Source: CAYUVH01 sp964448135
Lineage (GTDB): Bacteria; Verrucomicrobiota; Verrucomicrobiia; Limisphaerales; UBA8199
Direction: 5' to 3'
Assembly (NCBI GenBank): GCA_964448135.1
Contig: CAYUVH010000019.1
Location: 1-64,000 of the forward strand
Length of the DNA: 64,000 nucleotides
Shown here one piece after another: positions 42,254 through 51,316 of the stretch (its first letter is position 1; each line of letters starts with the position of its first letter). The notes under the pieces were generated by a model. That model worked only from the letters and a program-made list of their open reading frames with translations. It did no database searches and was not told the origin of the DNA. Position numbers and translations under genes: made by a program.

Positions 42254-43729
42254 CTAGTAGTGAGTGATGGCCTCTCGTTCACGGGGTTCGAGTTGAAGCG
42301 ACGTGTGATTGGTCTGGCCGGCGGTCAGGGTGAAAGCCGCCTGCCGCTGTTTCCGGCCATCCGGGCTGGTGACGATGGGCAAGGCATACTGCGCATGTTC
42401 CACCGCCAGCTCAGTCACGTCGGAGGGAAGGTTTGAAAGTATTGCCCATCCTTCATCGTTGCTAAGCGCCTGGAATTCTGTGAGCTGCCGCGGCCGGAGC
42501 GATGGCTTGTCCACTTTCGCCAGCAAGCCGTCCGAGGTGTTGTAACAATCGCTGCCCAGGATGGTGGCGGACCATTCGCCGTACCGCACGTTCGGCCAGG
42601 TCACTACGCGCACATCTTTCAACGGCTGGCCCTGATGATCGGTCACCTTGACTTCGAGACGCGCGGTCCGCTCCATGCCGATGGTGATGTCCAGGTCGTT
42701 ACTGCCGAGCACATGCTTTTGCGGATAACGCATGTGAAACTGGCCAGGACCATTGGTGCTGACGAAGCCCTCCGTCAGGGTGACAATTTCCAAATCTCCC
42801 GAGGGCAGGGAGCGGAGCGCAAATGTGCCGTCCTCCTGCACCGGGCTCCACGCATGCCAGCCGGGCGGATTATCCTTTAGGTTGAATCCGGCGGGCGTCA
42901 CCTGCACGATCGCCCGCCCCCGTTTCACCGGTCGCGGCACGCTGGCGTCCAATTGACCGCGGAGGTCGTGCCCTGCCTTCAACGTCAGCTCCAATTCATT
43001 CGTCTGCCCGATCGTGGCTGTGATGTTGGTTACCTCGCTGAACCAGGCGCCGCCATTGGTATCCAGCCGGAGAGCCCGGACCGTGTGCAGTCCCGAGCTC
43101 AAACGGCGCGTTGCGATCATGTTCGACGCGGGACGAATCCAAAAGCTCGTGTCGCCGTACGGCTCGCCGGAAATCTGCGCGAACAATTGTGCGTGCGCGG
43201 GAATCGTTGCATCAGAACGGACCGTTATGTTCAACGCTGCGCCCTGCTGCAGCACAATCGGATCGGCATGGGTCACCAGCGTCTTGTGCCGGATCCGGTC
43301 CAGCAGGTCATCGAATCGTTCCCGCCACGGTGCTCCCGCCGGCAGCGCGGTGGCGACGACGCGTTCGGGGCGGTCGGACACATAATCCGGATGATTCACC
43401 ATCAGGCAGAGTGTGCCCGTCTCGATGCGCTCGAACACATATTTGGGATAAGGAATTCGCGCGTAACCATCCCGGTCGGTGGTAACCGGCGCGTTGGGCA
43501 CTTTGTTTTTTTCGGCCTTCCAGCCATACCAGCCGGAGACGTATGGACCGGGCTTTGTGCGCATGCCCTCGGGAAGGATTGTCGCGCCAGCGATCGGTTT
43601 GCCCGCCCCATCCACCACCCGGATCACGGCCTCCGGATTTTTCGGCGCCGTTGCGATCAGCGCCCAGGCCAGCAGCACTACCAAAAGCATGGTTGCCGCA
43701 ATGATCCCTCGAAGCGTTTTGGGGCTCAC
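42254..43729 (-). CDS. Membrane-anchored protein with carboxypeptidase-regulatory-like domains
   Basis: A 491-residue protein: N-terminal membrane anchor (GIIAATMLLVVLLAWALIAT) and an otherwise extracytoplasmic beta-rich chain. Carboxypeptidase-regulatory-like (transthyretin-like) segments are seen near the start (IRVVDGAGKPIAGATI, DRDGYARIPYP) and again near residue 370 (LEVKVTDHQGQPLKDVRVVT, then SNDEGWAILSNLP). These domains usually mediate binding or stabilise secreted enzymes. It diverges from the sialidase-like gene across a 72-bp gap. Confidence 0.75.
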   Translation of the reverse strand: MSPKTLRGIIAATMLLVVLLAWALIATAPKNPEAVIRVVDGAGKPIAGATILPEGMRTKPGPYVSGWYGWKAEKNKVPNAPVTTDRDGYARIPYPKYVFERIETGTLCLMVNHPDYVSDRPERVVATALPAGAPWRERFDDLLDRIRHKTLVTHADPIVLQQGAALNITVRSDATIPAHAQLFAQISGEPYGDTSFWIRPASNMIATRRLSSGLHTVRALRLDTNGGAWFSEVTNITATIGQTNELELTLKAGHDLRGQLDASVPRPVKRGRAIVQVTPAGFNLKDNPPGWHAWSPVQEDGTFALRSLPSGDLEIVTLTEGFVSTNGPGQFHMRYPQKHVLGSNDLDITIGMERTARLEVKVTDHQGQPLKDVRVVTWPNVRYGEWSATILGSDCYNTSDGLLAKVDKPSLRPRQLTEFQALSNDEGWAILSNLPSDVTELAVEHAQYALPIVTSPDGRKQRQAAFTLTAGQTNHTSLQLEPREREAITHY

Positions 43730-43801
43730 ATTCTCAGTTGGTTAACCCATTCCCCACCATTGGCGCGAGACAAAACTGGGATCGGTGGTTACGCTGAATG
43801 C

Positions 43802-45112
43802 ATGTCGCGATCAGCCTTGGTAACTTTGCTGGGTCTGTTTTCCGGGGTGACAACGATTTGCCTCGCGGGGACAAATGCGGGGCCTCCCGGAGTGGTGATT
43901 GATCACAGCCCGGCGTCCTCCCGGGCTTACATTGGATCGCCGAGCCTCGCAGTTTGGACGAACGGCGCTTATATCGTTTCGCACGACTTCTTTGGACCGG
44001 GAACAGCCAACAATCGCACGGTGGTGTTTAAGTCCACCGATCGCGGGACGAATTGGCAAAAGCTTACGGAAATGGAAGGGCAGTGGTGGTCCACGTTATT
44101 TTGCCATGCGGACGCGCTATATGTTTTGGGCACGACGACGGAGTATGGCAACCTCGTCATCCGGCGTTCAATAGATGGCGGACGAACCTGGACGGTGCCG
44201 AACTCCGCAACAAATGGGCTGCTGCGCGCCGACGGGCAGTATCACTGCGCGCCCACGCCGCTAATCGAGCACGCGGGCAGATTGTGGCGTGGCACGGAGC
44301 GGCGCGATCCTCCCAGTGCCTGGGGGAAGAACTTTTGCGCGGGAATGATTTCGGTGGCCACCAACGCTGATTTGCTCGACGCTTCTGCGTGGACGTTGAG
44401 TAATCTCCTGCACGGCAAAAGCGAATGGCTGGGCGGTACATTTGGAGGCTGGCTTGAGGGCAACGCCGTGGTTTCGCGCGACGGGCGTTTGATTGATGTG
44501 CTGCGGGTGGATACCACCGGTTATCCGGAGAAGGCGGCTCGGGTGGAAATCAGCGGAGATGGAAAGACGGCGTCGTTTGATCCGCAAACCGGTTTCGTGG
44601 ACTTTCCTGGCGGAGCGAAGAAATTCACCATCCGTTATGATTCCACCAGCGCCTGCTATTGGACGTTGGCAACTATCGTGCCTGCGGATCAGCAAACCAG
44701 GGCCAAGCCCAGTAGTGTGAGAAATACCCTGGCCCTCATGTCGTCGAAGGATCTGAAGGCGTGGACGGTGCGCGCCATTTTAATACAGCACCCTGATCAG
44801 GCCCGGCACGGCTTCCAATACGTGGATTGGTTATTCGAAGGGGAGGATATCATCGCGGTTTGTCGTACGGCATTCGACGATGATGCGGACGGCGCCCATC
44901 GGGCACATGACGCGAATTTTCTGACGTTCCACCGCATTCGCAACTTTCGCGCCTCAGGTGACGCAATGAAGTCTGATAAAAAGAGAGTTTCCACCGACGA
45001 GCCTGCGATTTCTGGCAGCCTGTCAAAATTGACAGATTCCGTTCCTTCCGCGAATGGCATAAAATCCTGCGACAATCTCCGACGAGACGGGGATTTGTTA
45101 TGCCTGGAGTAG
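43802..45112 (+). CDS. Secreted sialidase-like (BNR/Asp-box) protein
   Basis: A 436-residue protein with signal peptide MSRSALVTLLGLFSGVTT and a six-bladed-propeller look: Asp boxes STDRGTNWQ and SIDGGRTW are visible, plus propeller strands through TLALMSSKDLKAWTVRA and GFQYVDWLFEGEDIIAVCRT. It may hydrolyse terminal sialic or other sugars, or be a binding propeller; the full catalytic Arg triad cannot be assigned by eye. The last 50 residues (from MKSDKKRVST) are polar and may be a tail added by read-through into intergenic sequence. A long upstream open frame antisense to the previous gene is ignored. Confidence 0.75.
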   Translation: MSRSALVTLLGLFSGVTTICLAGTNAGPPGVVIDHSPASSRAYIGSPSLAVWTNGAYIVSHDFFGPGTANNRTVVFKSTDRGTNWQKLTEMEGQWWSTLFCHADALYVLGTTTEYGNLVIRRSIDGGRTWTVPNSATNGLLRADGQYHCAPTPLIEHAGRLWRGTERRDPPSAWGKNFCAGMISVATNADLLDASAWTLSNLLHGKSEWLGGTFGGWLEGNAVVSRDGRLIDVLRVDTTGYPEKAARVEISGDGKTASFDPQTGFVDFPGGAKKFTIRYDSTSACYWTLATIVPADQQTRAKPSSVRNTLALMSSKDLKAWTVRAILIQHPDQARHGFQYVDWLFEGEDIIAVCRTAFDDDADGAHRAHDANFLTFHRIRNFRASGDAMKSDKKRVSTDEPAISGSLSKLTDSVPSANGIKSCDNLRRDGDLLCLE

Positions 45113-45155
45113 GCATAGTTTCGGACGGTAATCTTAGAATCAAACGCTGCAGACC

Positions 45156-46196
45156 ATGAAAAATCGAACCGCACCTTTCCAGCAGATCCTGTTCCTGGCG
45201 GCATTCCTGGCGGTGGGAGCAGGGTGTGCCACCGCCCAAACTTCGTCCGATGCATTGCCATCGTGGAATGACGGCCCCGCGAAAAAGGCCATCGTCGAGT
45301 TCGTCAATAAAACCACCAAAACCGGTTCGACCGATTTCGTGCCGGTGGAGGAACGCATCGCCACCTTCGACCAGGATGGCACCCTTTGGGTCGAGTATCC
45401 GATGTACACGCAGGTGATGTACTGCCTGGAACGGGTGCCGGACCTGGTCAAAGCCAAACCCGAACTCGCCAAGGTCGCCCCATTCAACGCCGTTCTGGAA
45501 TTGCTCCACGGCGACCGCGCCGCCATGGAAAAGCTCACCATGGACGACCTCATGAAAATTCTCGCCGCCACCTCCACCGGCATGTCCACGGAACAGTTTG
45601 CCGCCGAAGTGAAGCCATGGCTCGCCAAAGCAAAGGACCCGCGTTGGAAGCGGCCCTTCACGGAACTCACTTATCTGCCGATGCAGGAAGTCATGCAGTA
45701 CCTGCGCGCCAATGGCTACAAGACCTACATCGTGACCGGCGGTGGCCAGGATTTTGTGCGTACCTACGCCGAGAAAACTTACGGCATTCCGCCCGAGCAG
45801 GTCGTCGGCACCGCCGGTGCCACTAAATATGGCTATGACAAGAATGGCAAACCGATGCTGACCAAGGAACCGAAGTTGATCCTGAACGACAACGACGGCG
45901 GCAAGCCCGAAGGCATCCACATGATGATCGGCCGGCGTCCGCACGCGGCGTTCGGCAATTCCACCGGCGACCAGCAGATGCTCGAATACACCAAAGCCGG
46001 CGACGGCGCCCGTCTCGCCATGCTCGTATTGCACGACGACGCGAAACGCGAATACGCCTACGGTCCCGCGCAGGGATTGCCGGAGGCCAAAGTCGGCACC
46101 TTTACGCAGGCCCTATACGACGAGGCAAAAAAGAGTGGCTGGACCGTCATCAGCATGAAGAATGACTGGCAGCGCATTTTCTCCTTCGAGCCTTGA
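45156..46196 (+). CDS. Secreted HAD-superfamily phosphatase (phosphoserine-phosphatase-like)
   Basis: A 346-residue exported hydrolase. A signal sequence (about residues 1-28) ends near GCATAQ. The catalytic motif I is FDQDGTLW (Asp72 nucleophile, Asp74), motif II is YIVTGGGQDFVR and motif III/IV is in AFGNSTGDQQML. A large helical cap lies between motifs I and II. The end SGWTVISMKNDWQRIF resembles a family I recall next to CTAGR sulfatases in other bacteria. It would remove phosphate from an extracytoplasmic substrate. The next gene starts 43 bp on. Confidence 0.88.
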   Translation: MKNRTAPFQQILFLAAFLAVGAGCATAQTSSDALPSWNDGPAKKAIVEFVNKTTKTGSTDFVPVEERIATFDQDGTLWVEYPMYTQVMYCLERVPDLVKAKPELAKVAPFNAVLELLHGDRAAMEKLTMDDLMKILAATSTGMSTEQFAAEVKPWLAKAKDPRWKRPFTELTYLPMQEVMQYLRANGYKTYIVTGGGQDFVRTYAEKTYGIPPEQVVGTAGATKYGYDKNGKPMLTKEPKLILNDNDGGKPEGIHMMIGRRPHAAFGNSTGDQQMLEYTKAGDGARLAMLVLHDDAKREYAYGPAQGLPEAKVGTFTQALYDEAKKSGWTVISMKNDWQRIFSFEP

Positions 46197-46239
46197 ACCG
46201 AACGCTGTCGTCGTAGCAAAACTGCCAAATCGTCGCGCC

Positions 46240-48972
46240 ATGAAAGTTAAGCCCATATATCCGTTTCTGACCGCCGCTGCCGTTTCGCTGGCATTGGCCG
46301 GTTGCGCCTCCCTCAATTCGAGCACTCCGTCCGCGCTGCCTCCCGTTTCCGATTATGGCCCGGTCTGGCAGAATGCCAGCCCGACGACGTCTGTCACCGC
46401 CTCTGCTCCCACACCCGCGCCGGCGCCCCTGCCGGTCGCGCCTGCCAACACGATGACACCGGCCATTGCCAACATTGGCAGCCCGGTCGAAACGAAGCCC
46501 CCGAATGCGCAATACGACTTTGGCTGGCCGCGTACCTATTATTCGGATAACTCCACCAATACGCTTTACCAGCCGCAGATCATATCGTGGGACGGTATGG
46601 TGTTGACCGCGCGGGCGGCGGTGTCCATTCAGGCGGCGGGCAAAGCCGATCCCGTATTCGGCATTTTGACGCTGAAGGCGCTGGCACGCGTGGACAAGGT
46701 GGAGCGCCTCGTATATTTCGAGGACATCCAGATCACCAACGCGGAATTTCCCTCGGCGGCCGCGAAGAAGGCCGAGTATTCGGCGATGTGGCTGGCCTTG
46801 ATCAAAGAAAACGTAAACTCGATTGCGCTCGACCGTATCTCCGCGGACCTCGCGCTGCAAGGCGCCGAGAAAAAGGCGAAGGCCGTTCCCATTCAAAACC
46901 CCGTTCCCATATTCATCTTCTCGACCACTCCCGAGATGTTGATTCAGGTTCAGGGTCAGCCGGTCTTTAAGAAAGTTGCAGGTACTGAAGCCGAACGCTT
47001 GCTAAACACCCGTGCATTCATCGCGCGCGTTGCTTCCGGACAGCTTTATCTGCACCTTTGGGACGGTTACGTCACGGCCACAGCGCTTACGGGCCCGTGG
47101 AGCGTGGCGCAGGATGTGCCAAAAGAGGTTCGCAAAGCCGAGGAGGCGGCCGTCAAAGCGAAAGCTGTGGATTTACTCGGCGGCCAGGCCAACCCCGAAA
47201 CGGGAAAACCGCCGTCTGTCAAAACAACCCCGCTACCCACGATTCACGTGGCCACCGATCCCACCGAACTCATCGTGTTCGAAGGGCCGGCGGATTGGCT
47301 GCCCATCGCCGGGACGGACTTGCTTTACGTCACCAACACGGTGGCCAACGTTTTCAAAAACCTGGCGGACCAGCAGACCTACGTGCTGGTTTCAGGCCGC
47401 TGGTTTCGCGCGCCCGGTTTCGCCGGACCGTGGTCGTTCGTGCCCGGCGATGAACTACCCAAGGAATTCGCTAAAATCCCGGACACCAGTGTGAAGGAAA
47501 ATGTCCTCGCTTCGGTGCCCGGCACGCCGCAGGCGCAGCAAGCGATCATTGAGAACGGAATTCCCCATACCGCAAAAGTGGATCGCGCTTCCACACACAT
47601 GGCGGCCCCTGAATTCGATGGCGCGCCCTCATTGCAACCGATCCTCGAGACGCCTTTGTCGTACGTGGAGAACACCGCCACGCCGGTAATCAAGGTGGAT
47701 GAGCAGACATGGTACGCGTTGGACAATTGCGTCTGGTTCGTCGGCTCGTCAGTCAACGGGCCGTGGGCGGTCGCAGCTTCGGTGCCGCCGGTGATATATT
47801 CGATCCCGCCGAGTTCCCCAATCTACTACGCGACGTACGTGCGCATTTACAGCTACGACACCACTTACGTCTGGACCGGTTACACCCCGGGCTATTACGG
47901 GACGGTTTACGCGCCGGGCGGCCTCGTGGTTTACGGAACCGGCTACTATTACACGCCGTGGATTGGCAGCGTCTATATCGCGCCGCCAATCACGTACGGC
48001 TATTACGCGTCGCTCGCCTGGACTCCTTGGACAGGATGGGGCTTCGGCTTTGCCGCGGGTTGGGCGTGGGGCGCGAGTTGGGGATATTGGTGCGGCTGTC
48101 CCTGTGCGCCGTACTGGGGTGGATACTACGGCTGGTGCCACGGCGCCTACTACAATGGCTACGGCGGCATGACCGCCTGGGGCCCGGGCGGATGGGCCGC
48201 GACAACCGGGAACATGTATTCGCACTGGGGAAATTGGTCGGCCTCCTGGCATGGTGGCGCGGGCTACAATGCGTACACCGGACGCGGTTACGCTTACCAA
48301 TACGGCCATGCCTATAATTCTGTGACCGGAACCATGGCCGCGGGGGAACGCGGTGCCGTGCAAAATGTCCGCACTGGCAACTACGCCTACGGCGCGCGTG
48401 GCGTTGCCTACAATCCCCGCACCGGCATGTCCGCCGCCGGCAGCCGCTACACGGTCGGCAATGCCTACAGTGGCCGACAGGCCACGGCTGCTCGCGGTGA
48501 AGTCACCGGTCCCGGTGGGCGTAGCACTTCTGTCAGCGGTATTCACGGCACCTCCGGAGGAATGTACGACGTCGGTGGACACGCCTTCGCCTCAGACGAC
48601 GGCAATATTTATCGTCCCAGTTCCAGTGGCGGCTGGGAGAAATACAACTCGAGCGGTAGTTGGGATCATGAGAACAGTCTTGCTCAGAACCGTTCACTCT
48701 CGAGTTCCTTTGGTTCACAGGATTTTGGATCGCAGCGCTCGAGTGGCTGGTTCAGCCATGGCTGGCAGGACAGCGGCGGCTGGGGGGATCGCTCGTGGGG
48801 CGGCGGCGGAGGGTGGGGTGGTGCCGACCGTTCTTGGGGCGGAAGTAGCGGCGGTGGCTGGGGCGGCGGAGGTCGCTCGTTCGGCGGTGGTGGTGGTGGC
48901 TTTAGCGGCTTCGGTGGGGGCGGCGGATTTGGCGGCTTCCGGGGTGGCGGCTTTGGCGGTTTCCGCCGGTAA
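46240..48972 (+). CDS. Large Tyr/Trp/Gly-rich lipoprotein
   Basis: A 910-residue lipoprotein (ALAGC, Cys22). Four parts can be seen: a Pro/Ala/Thr-rich linker (TASAPTPAPAPLPVAPAN); a folded N-terminal region to about residue 500 with repeated segments of the type LLYVTNTVANVF, GRWFRAPGFAGPWSFVP and VWFVGSSVNGPWAVAASVP; a region of aromatic repeats (TGYTPGYYGTVYAPGGLVVY, PWTGWGFGF, CGCPCAPYWGGYYGW); and a C-terminal quarter that is nearly all Gly, Ser, Tyr and Arg. Relatives are annotated as carbohydrate-binding family V/XII, from memory. The ATG at 46240 gives the lipobox. Confidence 0.78.
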   Translation: MKVKPIYPFLTAAAVSLALAGCASLNSSTPSALPPVSDYGPVWQNASPTTSVTASAPTPAPAPLPVAPANTMTPAIANIGSPVETKPPNAQYDFGWPRTYYSDNSTNTLYQPQIISWDGMVLTARAAVSIQAAGKADPVFGILTLKALARVDKVERLVYFEDIQITNAEFPSAAAKKAEYSAMWLALIKENVNSIALDRISADLALQGAEKKAKAVPIQNPVPIFIFSTTPEMLIQVQGQPVFKKVAGTEAERLLNTRAFIARVASGQLYLHLWDGYVTATALTGPWSVAQDVPKEVRKAEEAAVKAKAVDLLGGQANPETGKPPSVKTTPLPTIHVATDPTELIVFEGPADWLPIAGTDLLYVTNTVANVFKNLADQQTYVLVSGRWFRAPGFAGPWSFVPGDELPKEFAKIPDTSVKENVLASVPGTPQAQQAIIENGIPHTAKVDRASTHMAAPEFDGAPSLQPILETPLSYVENTATPVIKVDEQTWYALDNCVWFVGSSVNGPWAVAASVPPVIYSIPPSSPIYYATYVRIYSYDTTYVWTGYTPGYYGTVYAPGGLVVYGTGYYYTPWIGSVYIAPPITYGYYASLAWTPWTGWGFGFAAGWAWGASWGYWCGCPCAPYWGGYYGWCHGAYYNGYGGMTAWGPGGWAATTGNMYSHWGNWSASWHGGAGYNAYTGRGYAYQYGHAYNSVTGTMAAGERGAVQNVRTGNYAYGARGVAYNPRTGMSAAGSRYTVGNAYSGRQATAARGEVTGPGGRSTSVSGIHGTSGGMYDVGGHAFASDDGNIYRPSSSGGWEKYNSSGSWDHENSLAQNRSLSSSFGSQDFGSQRSSGWFSHGWQDSGGWGDRSWGGGGGWGGADRSWGGSSGGGWGGGGRSFGGGGGGFSGFGGGGGFGGFRGGGFGGFRR

Positions 48973-49038
48973 AGATCGCTCGCGCCAAGTCAGATTTTTC
49001 GATACAAGCACTACAACCAGAACGAAACGAAACAACTT

Positions 49039-49338
49039 ATGAAAAAACTCCTGTCTCTCACCATCGTCGCCCTCCTGTTTATTGCCGCCGGCTGTTCCTC
49101 GGTGGAAAGCCGCTCGCAGAAACTGCACTTGGGCATGACCTTCCAGCAGGCGACCGATCTCGTTGGCTCTGATTACACCGTGGCCGCCGCCCGCATGGAT
49201 CCGCAAAACGTGCCCATCAAGGTCATCCAATACGATCAGAAGAAAAAGGGCCCGCTGTATTTGTATTTCCGCTCCAATTCATTGGTGCAGTGGGGCGACG
49301 TCTCGGTCCTCAATGCCATGCCGGGGGACAACAAGTAG
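49039..49338 (+). CDS. Small lipoprotein, SmpA/BamE-like fold possible
   Basis: A 99-residue lipoprotein with lipid-attached Cys19 (LFIAAGC). The mature part reads LHLGMTFQQATDLVGSDYTV, a helix-turn pattern as in SmpA/BamE-type proteins (LxxGMTxxQVxxLLG), and then a beta-hairpin (LYLYFRSNSLVQWGD). It is 66 bp after the Gly-rich lipoprotein gene and probably in the same transcript. Confidence 0.78.
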   Translation: MKKLLSLTIVALLFIAAGCSSVESRSQKLHLGMTFQQATDLVGSDYTVAAARMDPQNVPIKVIQYDQKKKGPLYLYFRSNSLVQWGDVSVLNAMPGDNK

Positions 49339-49443
49339 ACGATTGGCGGACGTTTGCGATTCCGGGCGGTGGCTGATCGCGCCGCCCGGAGTCGCAGACC
49401 CTTGCCTGGGTGGCTGCCCGCCGGCAGCATCCCTCCCAACCGC

Positions 49444-50199
49444 ATGACTCGCGACCAATTCTGGCAAATCATCGAAGCAACGGCAGCGCCGACGCAGGAA
49501 GAGCAACTGGAGCGATTCAAGTTCGAGCTGCAGCAGCTTTCTGTTCCGGAACTGACGGCGTTCGGAAGACTTTTCGGCGAGCTGCACTACGCCTCGTACA
49601 ATTGGGACCTTTGGACGGTGGCGTGGCTGCTTCAGGGCGGCATGTGCTCGGATGATGGCTTTGAGTATTTTCGTCGCTGGTTGATTTCCCGTGGCCGGGC
49701 GGTGTATGAGACGGCCGTGCGCGAGCCGGATGCGCTGGTGGAGGAGATTACGCAGACGGATGATCCGGGATTTGAGACATTCGCCTACGTCCTCAGCAAG
49801 TGCTACGGCGAGCGGGTCACCGAGGAATGGCCGGAGGATCGGATTCCGCGCCCCAAGGAGCCCAGCGGCGGTGAATGGATCAGGCCCGAAACGAGGGATC
49901 TTTCAGGTACCGGTAGCCTGAATCTCAGCACCGTATTTCGGAGAATGGGAGACGTGGAATTTGCCGAAATCGAGCGGCGCTTTCCGCGGGTCTGGAAATA
50001 CTGTGTGGATAAAGGCATCATCAAGTTGCGAGATCCCAATGCACCGCCGGAAGATCCCGCCGCGCGGGAGCCAACGCCGGAAGAAGTGGCGCGGGCCTCG
50101 GTGGACCCCAATCTGATGCAAACGGATTTGAATGCTTATTTGAAGCAGTTTGCCGCGGCCCTGACGGCCGAATACAAGCGGAGGCGGGAAAAGCAGTGA
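49444..50199 (+). CDS. DUF4240-like protein
   Basis: A 251-residue cytoplasmic protein. The opening MTRDQFWQIIEAT with LTAFGRLFGELHYASYNWDL, GGMCSDDGFEYFRRWLISRG and DDPGFETFAYV is the pattern of DUF4240 (WGR/uncharacterised helical family often annotated as unknown). The C-terminal part is an acidic, charged extension. Function unknown. Confidence 0.75.
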   Translation: MTRDQFWQIIEATAAPTQEEQLERFKFELQQLSVPELTAFGRLFGELHYASYNWDLWTVAWLLQGGMCSDDGFEYFRRWLISRGRAVYETAVREPDALVEEITQTDDPGFETFAYVLSKCYGERVTEEWPEDRIPRPKEPSGGEWIRPETRDLSGTGSLNLSTVFRRMGDVEFAEIERRFPRVWKYCVDKGIIKLRDPNAPPEDPAAREPTPEEVARASVDPNLMQTDLNAYLKQFAAALTAEYKRRREKQ

Positions 50200-50216
50200 C
50201 CCGGCGTCGGGTCCTT
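50198..50216 (+). terminator. Weak terminator-like hairpin
   Basis: GACCCG, loop GCGT and CGGGTC, followed by CTTTCC. The T run is short, so termination here is uncertain. Confidence 0.3.
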
Positions 50217-50256
50217 TCCGCCTTCCCGTTCGCTGGAAATTTCATATCTTCCCAGC

Positions 50257-51315
50257 GTGATTGATACGGAATCGAAGTTGACGGCGTTTCTGGCGGAGCT
50301 GGCCAAAGCCGAATGGGTGGCCCTCGACACGGAGGCCGACAGCTTGCATGCCTACCCCGAAAAAGTCTGCCTCATCCAGATCAGCACGGCGGCGAACGAC
50401 TACCTCGTTGACCCGCTGGCCCCGATAGACGTGGACCCGTTGCTCGAAGCGGTGTCCGCCCACGAACTGATCATGCACGGCGCGGATTACGACCTCCGCC
50501 TTTTCCGCAAACACCACGAGTTCGTGCCCAAGACCATTTTTGACACCATGCTCGCCGCGCGGCTCCTTGGGCTGCGGCAATTCGGCCTGAGCCATTTGGT
50601 CCAGGCCTACCTGGGCGTGACCTTGGAGAAGGGCGCGCAAAAGGCGAACTGGGCGTTGCGCCCGCTTACCGAGCGCATGGAAAAATACGCGCGCAATGAC
50701 ACGCATTACCTGAAACCCGTGGCCGACCGGTTGCGGGCCGCGTTGATCGAGAAGGGCCGGCTGGCGTGGCATCAGGAGACTTGCGCACGGCTGATCACGG
50801 ATGCGTCCCAGCAAATCGTCATAGACGAAGACAGCGTCTGGCGGGTGAAAGGCAGTCACGCGCTGGGGCGTCCGGCGCTGGCGGTGTTGCGCGAGCTCTG
50901 GCGCTGGCGTGAAGAAGAAGCCATCTCGGCGAACCGGCCGCCGTTTTTTGTGCTCAGCCATGAGACGCTGGTGAGCGTGGCTGCCGCGGCGTCGTCCAGT
51001 CGCCCTTTCGAAGGCATGCTGCCGCGGCACCTGCCCGAGCGACGGCGCAGCGGGTTGAAGCACGCCGTGGAGCGGGGCCTGGCGGTGCCGCCGAAATTAT
51101 TTCCCGGCATCCCGCGCTACACGAGCCGGCGCCCCAGCGAAGCCGAGCGGAAGCGCACCCTGGAATTGCAGGACAAACGCGATGCGCAGGCCCACAAGCT
51201 GGAGATTGATCCCACGCTCATCGCCAGTCGGTCCACCCTTTCGCAACTGGCGCAGGACTGGGACAAATATGCGCCCGAGTTGATGAAGTGGCAGCGGGCG
51301 TTATTGGAGGCCTGA
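50257..51315 (+). CDS. rnd: Ribonuclease D
   Basis: A 352-residue 3'-5' exoribonuclease for tRNA maturation. The DEDDy exonuclease motifs are visible: Exo I ALDTEADSLH, Exo II MHGADYDLRLF and Exo III with the Tyr and Asp in EKYARNDTHYL. An HRDC-like domain (RPALAVLRELWRWREEEAIS and the following helices) forms the C terminus. GTG is the only plausible start. Confidence 0.93.
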   Translation: MIDTESKLTAFLAELAKAEWVALDTEADSLHAYPEKVCLIQISTAANDYLVDPLAPIDVDPLLEAVSAHELIMHGADYDLRLFRKHHEFVPKTIFDTMLAARLLGLRQFGLSHLVQAYLGVTLEKGAQKANWALRPLTERMEKYARNDTHYLKPVADRLRAALIEKGRLAWHQETCARLITDASQQIVIDEDSVWRVKGSHALGRPALAVLRELWRWREEEAISANRPPFFVLSHETLVSVAAAASSSRPFEGMLPRHLPERRRSGLKHAVERGLAVPPKLFPGIPRYTSRRPSEAERKRTLELQDKRDAQAHKLEIDPTLIASRSTLSQLAQDWDKYAPELMKWQRALLEA

Positions 51316-51316
51316 C

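Noticed and set aside
43730..43801. Frame continuing from 42953 into the sialidase-like gene
   Set aside because: The part before 43802 is antisense to the previous gene and has no signal peptide; the ATG at 43802 gives one.
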